Shown: positions 60,713 through 64,000 of the stretch, one piece after another | Numbering within the stretch: the first letter of the stretch is position 1 | Layout: each line of letters begins with the position of its first letter | Assembly: GCA_037445635.1 (NCBI GenBank) | Contig: JBBIKC010000003.1 | Location: forward strand, 62,001-126,000 | DNA length: 64,000 nt | Direction: 5' to 3' | From: JBFMCC01 sp037445635 | GTDB taxonomy: Bacteria; Chloroflexota; Anaerolineae; Anaerolineales; Villigracilaceae | Made by a program: the position numbers and the translations under genes | The notes under the pieces: model-generated | What the model was told of the DNA's origin: nothing | What the model saw: only the letters and a program-made list of their open reading frames with translations | Databases searched by the model: none

Positions 60713-61296
60713 TTTCGCCCCCTGGGCAGTGTTGGGATGAAGCGCGGCACGCGCTTCATGTATTCGGTGTAGCCGGGCAGGTTCCTGCTGAGAAGGTCTT
60801 CCTCCTGCCGGGCGGCGCGGGTGAAATCATAGATAGTGTAGAACAAACCCAGCAAAGTTGTCAAGGCTGGATTAAGCAAAAAAAGTCCCCCCGCGAGCAG
60901 AAAGAACGAAGTGATGAGCGGATGCCGCATCAGCGCGTACGGTCCGCTTTGAATGACCTGGTGATCGGGCTGGACCTCGACGCGCTCGGCGTAGAATTTT
61001 TTCAGGTGCAGGCGCGCCCAGATGTGCAGGCCGAACGAGAGCGCGATGCACGCCAGGCCGACGATCTGAATCGCCAGTCCCCAGCCTGCGGTTGTCGTGA
61101 ATCCCAGTCGCGGCCATAGCCACGGCTGGATGACGACCAGCGCGGCCGCGGCCAGGGTGAGCAGGGTGTAGTCCCACGCCCAGCCCTGCCCCTGCTTCCG
61201 CTCGCGGTCGTAGCGCGTGAGGAAGGCGAAGTCAATCCAGTAGAAGATGAACAACGCTGTGAACAGAAGAAGAGAGAGCGCAATGCCGGTGACCAT
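60709..61296 (-). CDS. ICMT/NnrU-type membrane methyltransferase
   Basis: A 195-residue membrane protein with about five helices. The C-terminal half carries the isoprenylcysteine carboxyl methyltransferase-type signature: SGPYALMRHPLITSFFL (about 130-146), then ARQEEDLLSRNLPGYTEYMKRVPRFIP (about 160-186), in which the RHP and EE..L....Y..Y...PRFIP elements bind SAM in this family. It acts on lipophilic prenyl or phospholipid substrates in the membrane. GGAG precedes the ATG. It overlaps the Rv3378c-like gene by ATGA, so an O-methylation of the diterpenoid is plausible; this is inferred from context. Confidence 0.82.
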   Translation of the reverse strand: MVTGIALSLLLFTALFIFYWIDFAFLTRYDRERKQGQGWAWDYTLLTLAAAALVVIQPWLWPRLGFTTTAGWGLAIQIVGLACIALSFGLHIWARLHLKKFYAERVEVQPDHQVIQSGPYALMRHPLITSFFLLAGGLFLLNPALTTLLGLFYTIYDFTRAARQEEDLLSRNLPGYTEYMKRVPRFIPTLPRGRK

Positions 61297-61350
61297 GTGT
61301 TCTCCATTTTATGCCAATCCGTCCGCATTGTGCGCCCCTCTTCAGGATTG

Positions 61351-62388
61351 TCATGCGGCCAGTTTTACCAGCCTGTGCAGGAAGGATGTGCGCGCGCGGA
61401 TGGCTGTGTGATTGTTATTTTCCAATGCAAAGCCGAGACGCCGTTTCACATCGTACGCGCCGGAGCCGAGGCGGAGCGCTTTCACCTGCCGCGCGACGGC
61501 CTCTTGCAGGCAGGAATAAATGAGCAGGAAATACGCGTAAGAAACATCTTCGGCGAGGCCGAGGGCGGTAGCGAGCATGACGCCGTTATCTTCGAGCAGG
61601 AGGCCGCATCCCACCAGTCGTCCGCGCTGGCGCACCTCCTGCCAGACGCCGCGAATCATCGGCGCGGCTTCGAGCAGGTTGCGCATCCACGGGTTGGGCG
61701 CGGCGCGGAACTTGCGTTCCACGCGGCGGATGAGCGCGAGCGCTTCTTCGACATTTGCAACCGATGGATGGCGACTCAATTCCAATCCGAGTTTTTCGGC
61801 CTGCCGCTGGACGCGTTTGTAATGCTGCCGCCCTCGCTTGTCGGTGCCGGCGAGGTAGTCGTCGAACGATTTCCATTTGACCTCGAGGCGCGTGCCCGCG
61901 TCGGAAATTTCTGTCAATGTGAAATCAACAGGCCAATCTGCGCGCTGGCTTTCATCGAGGAAGTCGAAGAGCAGGAAGGAAGCCTTCTGTTCTTCCAGTT
62001 GTTTTCGCGCTGCGTCGAGTAATGCAGTCTGCGCGGCGGCGCGCAGGGACGCGTCCTCCGGCAGGAGCAGTCCGCTCCAGTTGGCGAGAGGCGAGCGGCA
62101 GATGAGAGGCGGATTTCGCCGCAGCAGGGATCGGACGGGCGCGCGCACGAGCGGGGGGAGAGGCAGCGGTTCGTCCGGGACCCGGTAGAGGGTCGCGCGC
62201 GCCGCGGGCTTTTCCTCCACTGATAAAACCAAATACGTCGGCGGGCTGTCGGTCATGACCGTCTCGCCGAAACGGTACCAGTCGTAACTCGCGAAGGGAC
62301 GCCCCGCGCCGAGCGCGTCCCAGGCGGGCTGGCCGATCTCGTCCACCCGATGCGCGATGCGGAGGTCATATTCGCGCGGCAAGGTCAT
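61351..62388 (-). CDS. GNAT/FemAB-like acyltransferase
   Basis: A 345-residue two-lobed acyltransferase of the BioF2-like/CelD-like GNAT group. The C-terminal part has YFLLIYSCLQEAVARQVKALRLGSGAYDVKRRLGF, the typical pattern where the LGSG-xYxxKxRLG loop binds the acyl carrier, and the N-terminal lobe has WDALGAGRPFASYDWYRF. It could acylate an amine or hydroxyl group. The ATG overlaps the exporter stop (ATGA). In this operon it may decorate the diterpenoid or a lipid; the substrate is unknown. Confidence 0.75.
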   Translation of the reverse strand: MTLPREYDLRIAHRVDEIGQPAWDALGAGRPFASYDWYRFGETVMTDSPPTYLVLSVEEKPAARATLYRVPDEPLPLPPLVRAPVRSLLRRNPPLICRSPLANWSGLLLPEDASLRAAAQTALLDAARKQLEEQKASFLLFDFLDESQRADWPVDFTLTEISDAGTRLEVKWKSFDDYLAGTDKRGRQHYKRVQRQAEKLGLELSRHPSVANVEEALALIRRVERKFRAAPNPWMRNLLEAAPMIRGVWQEVRQRGRLVGCGLLLEDNGVMLATALGLAEDVSYAYFLLIYSCLQEAVARQVKALRLGSGAYDVKRRLGFALENNNHTAIRARTSFLHRLVKLAA

Positions 62389-63320
62389 TTGTGATTGCCC
62401 TCGCCGAGGCGCAGGAGGAGGACGCCCATCAAAATCATCAGGCCGCCGAGCAGTTGATTGCCCGTGAGCATTTCGTTGAGGAGGAAGTAAGCCCAGACGG
62501 CGGTGAGGGCAGGCTCGAGGGTGGCAATGAGATTCGCGACGGTGGGCGGGAGGAAACGCAGGCTGAGGGTGTACAGCCCGAAGCCGCCCAGCGTGGGCGC
62601 GACGCCGAGGAAGAAGAGCAATGCCCAGCCGCCCCACGCCTCGCCGAGCCAGAGCATGTCGGTGAGAGGGGCTTTGCTGTTGGATACGTCGAAGCCGAGG
62701 TTGAAGAGAAACAGAAAGACGGTGGCGCCCGCGAAACTGTAGAGCAGGGCGGTCCAGGCGTCAATGGATTTGTCCGAGGCGGCTTTGCCTTCGAGGTTGT
62801 AGAACGCGAAGAACAAACCCGTGAGCAGGCCGAAGACGATGCCTGCCGCGTTGAACTCCCAGGCCGCGGGATCGTGCGCGCCCGAGACGAGGATCGTCCC
62901 TGCGAGGCTGAGGATGATGGATATGATCTTGATGAGACTGAATTGCTCTTTGAAGAGGATGCGGCTCAGGATGGCGGTCATCGCGGGGGAACTGAACGCC
63001 AGCACCGTGGCCACCGCCGCGCCGTTGTATTGCACGGAAAAGGTCCACATGGAATTGAACACGGCCAGCGTCAGGCCGTAGAGAATCATGAAGAACCAGT
63101 GGACGCGTCCCAGGTGAAAGCGGGCGCGGCTGAAGAGAGCCAGTCCCACGACCATGCCGAACGAGACGAACAGGTCTCGCCAGAAGGCCAGCACGAGCGA
63201 GGGCAGGGCGTAGGTTTTGCTCAGGTAACTGATGATGATGCCCGTGAACGACCACAGGACGGTTGCAGTCAGGGCGATGAGGTAGCCGCGCGAGAAGGTG
63301 GAGGACTGTGATGTGGGCAT
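62385..63320 (-). CDS. EamA/DMT-family transporter
   Basis: A 311-residue ten-helix transporter. Two EamA repeats are visible: ALTATVLWSFTGIIISYLSK at the start, SPAMTAILSRILFKEQFSLIKIISIILSLAG (about 110-140), FFLGVAPTLGGFGLY and EPALTAVWAYFLLNEMLTGNQLLGGLMILMGV (about 268-298). DMT proteins export metabolites, amino acids or drugs. It is the first gene of the minus-strand operon and overlaps the next gene by ATGA. A TAGAAT 6 bases upstream of the ATG suggests a leaderless transcript. Export of the diterpenoid or a precursor is a reasonable inference. Confidence 0.88.
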   Translation of the reverse strand: MPTSQSSTFSRGYLIALTATVLWSFTGIIISYLSKTYALPSLVLAFWRDLFVSFGMVVGLALFSRARFHLGRVHWFFMILYGLTLAVFNSMWTFSVQYNGAAVATVLAFSSPAMTAILSRILFKEQFSLIKIISIILSLAGTILVSGAHDPAAWEFNAAGIVFGLLTGLFFAFYNLEGKAASDKSIDAWTALLYSFAGATVFLFLFNLGFDVSNSKAPLTDMLWLGEAWGGWALLFFLGVAPTLGGFGLYTLSLRFLPPTVANLIATLEPALTAVWAYFLLNEMLTGNQLLGGLMILMGVLLLRLGEGNHK

Positions 63321-63326
63321 GGGGTG

Positions 63327-63332
63327 ATTCTA
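63327..63332 (-). promoter_or_regulatory. -10 box of the diterpenoid operon (leaderless)
   Basis: On the minus strand TAGAAT ends 6 bases before the ATG of the EamA gene, with a weak TTTTGT 17 bases further upstream. No ribosome-binding site intervenes. Confidence 0.5.
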
Positions 63333-63388
63333 TCGTAGAAAGATTGAAAACAAAACCCGCTCTCACAGTGTTTGAATTGGGTAGATTG

Positions 63389-63422
63389 AAACGGCGTCTC
63401 CTTCACGAGACGCCGTTTTTTT
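63389..63422. terminator. Bidirectional intrinsic terminator
   Basis: AAACGGCGTCTC (63389-63400) and GAGACGCCGTTT (63407-63418) form a perfect 12-bp stem around CTTCAC, followed by T residues. It lies just after the stop of the partial gene at the right edge and upstream of the diterpenoid operon. Confidence 0.85.
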
Positions 63423-63423
63423 G

Positions 63424-64000
63424 TTATGGGTGATTGGCAGGTACGCAGGCAAGTTGACTTTGAATCAATTGGCATGTCCCACTGACCATTCCGTTCGGCG
63501 AGGCAAACGAGCAGGCCGCGCCTACGGTGCTGGCCGCGCAGGCGTCAATGGCTTCCTGTGGAGGCAACCCGCCTTGCGGCCCCTGTCCGGTTGGCATGGG
63601 CACGCCCGTTGACTCAACCTGAATCATCGGTTGCGCGGCGCTGGGATCGCCGTTCGGCGCGGAGGTCACACCGCCGCGCACACAGCGGGCGTAGTTGTAG
63701 ATGCTTTGCACGTCTCCCTGCGGACCCTGCCCAACCGGAAGACTGGCGGGATCGCCGCTTTTCAGGTCACTGCGTTGAGCGCCCGCGCCGTGGACATCCA
63801 GCATTACGCCGTTCATCAGTCCCTGGGCTTCGCCAAACGCAATGTACGCTGCGCGGGCTTCGGGAATCACGCCATCGAGATGCGTGGTACTGCTCCAGGT
63901 GTGGGGATAGTTGGGATAACCATTGGTGTTGATGCCGTCCGTCAGGAAGGTGGTTTGGAATAGAGGGTCAATGGCCGCAGAATTGGTCGTATCGGGCGAA
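63424..64000 (-). CDS. Secreted-type protein with C-terminal Cys motif, 5' end beyond window
   Basis: The frame is open from the window edge, so at least 191 residues are seen without the start. The visible part has WSSTTHLDGVIPEARAAYIAFG, then MNGVMLDVHGAGAQRSD and GPQGDVQSIYNYARCVRGG. The C-terminus has a four-cysteine pattern (ACAASTVGAACSF...SGTCQLIQSQLACVP), common at the ends of extracytoplasmic proteins that are structured by disulfides. It resembles proteins annotated as YHYH-domain or hypothetical in environmental bacteria, but I cannot name the family with confidence. A terminator follows. Confidence 0.6.
   Translation of the reverse strand, partial: SPDTTNSAAIDPLFQTTFLTDGINTNGYPNYPHTWSSTTHLDGVIPEARAAYIAFGEAQGLMNGVMLDVHGAGAQRSDLKSGDPASLPVGQGPQGDVQSIYNYARCVRGGVTSAPNGDPSAAQPMIQVESTGVPMPTGQGPQGGLPPQEAIDACAASTVGAACSFASPNGMVSGTCQLIQSQLACVPANHP

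Overview
The window looks like a chromosomal segment of a Chloroflexota bacterium, most likely class Anaerolineae. This is inferred from gene content and sequence style, not from a marker-gene search. Supporting points are the nusA-rnpM-infB-rbfA-nrnA-truB-ribF translation block, a tandem-domain ThyX, very large multi-GAF kinases, many ABC and DUF membrane proteins, high GC with a -10 box often only 6-7 nt ahead of the start codon (leaderless style), and intergenic palindromes and 7-8 bp tandem repeats that run into reading frames.

Layout. 1-4.2 kb: a mazEF toxin-antitoxin pair cut by the left edge, a divergent MarR/DUF1801 pair, an HAD phosphatase, a SAM methyltransferase (plus a relic of its 3' end at 515-634) and a four-helix-bundle gene with a probable frameshift. 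4.4-11.9 kb: the translation operon. 12.1-14.6 kb: ThyX and a LysM lipoprotein. 14.6-17.6 kb (minus): a membrane-anchored metalloprotease translationally coupled to a peptide-binding protein. 17.7-31.6 kb (plus): a signalling and lipid cluster with a DUF4388 protein, Ras-like GTPase, alpha/beta hydrolase, V4R protein, beta-helix acyltransferase-like protein, acyl-ACP reductase homologue, response regulator, a 2479-residue kinase with about eleven GAF domains, and its receiver. 31.8-37.8 kb: a pseudo-hydrolase, then a TPP riboswitch with terminator controlling thiN-thiB-thiP-thiQ. 37.8-42.8 kb: DUF membrane proteins, a tiny promoter-ORF-terminator unit and a glutaredoxin-thioredoxin reductase fusion. 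42.9-46.8 kb (minus): a double-propeller histidine kinase and its LuxR-type regulator. 47.2-54.5 kb: a complete oligopeptide-type ABC operon.

The most notable region is 54.5-63.3 kb on the minus strand. Eight genes read as one tightly coupled unit: EamA exporter, GNAT/FemAB-like acyltransferase, ICMT-type membrane methyltransferase, a clear homologue of Mycobacterium tuberculosis Rv3378c (tuberculosinyl transferase/tuberculosinol synthase), two Rv3377c-like class II diterpene cyclases, a PAS histidine kinase and a response regulator. Five of the seven junctions are 2-bp gaps or ATGA overlaps. I infer a diterpenoid pathway: GGPP is cyclised to a bicyclic diphosphate, its diphosphate is removed or replaced by the Rv3378c-like enzyme, and the product is possibly methylated or acylated and exported. 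The nearest precedent I know is the O-methylkolavelool cluster of Herpetosiphon aurantiacus. Two cyclases, an ICMT-type methyltransferase, an exporter and a co-transcribed two-component system would set this one apart. The Rv3378c-like protein has Asn in place of the catalytic Asp34. One cyclase has a DxDN motif and lies partly in a low-GC tract, so the chemistry may differ.
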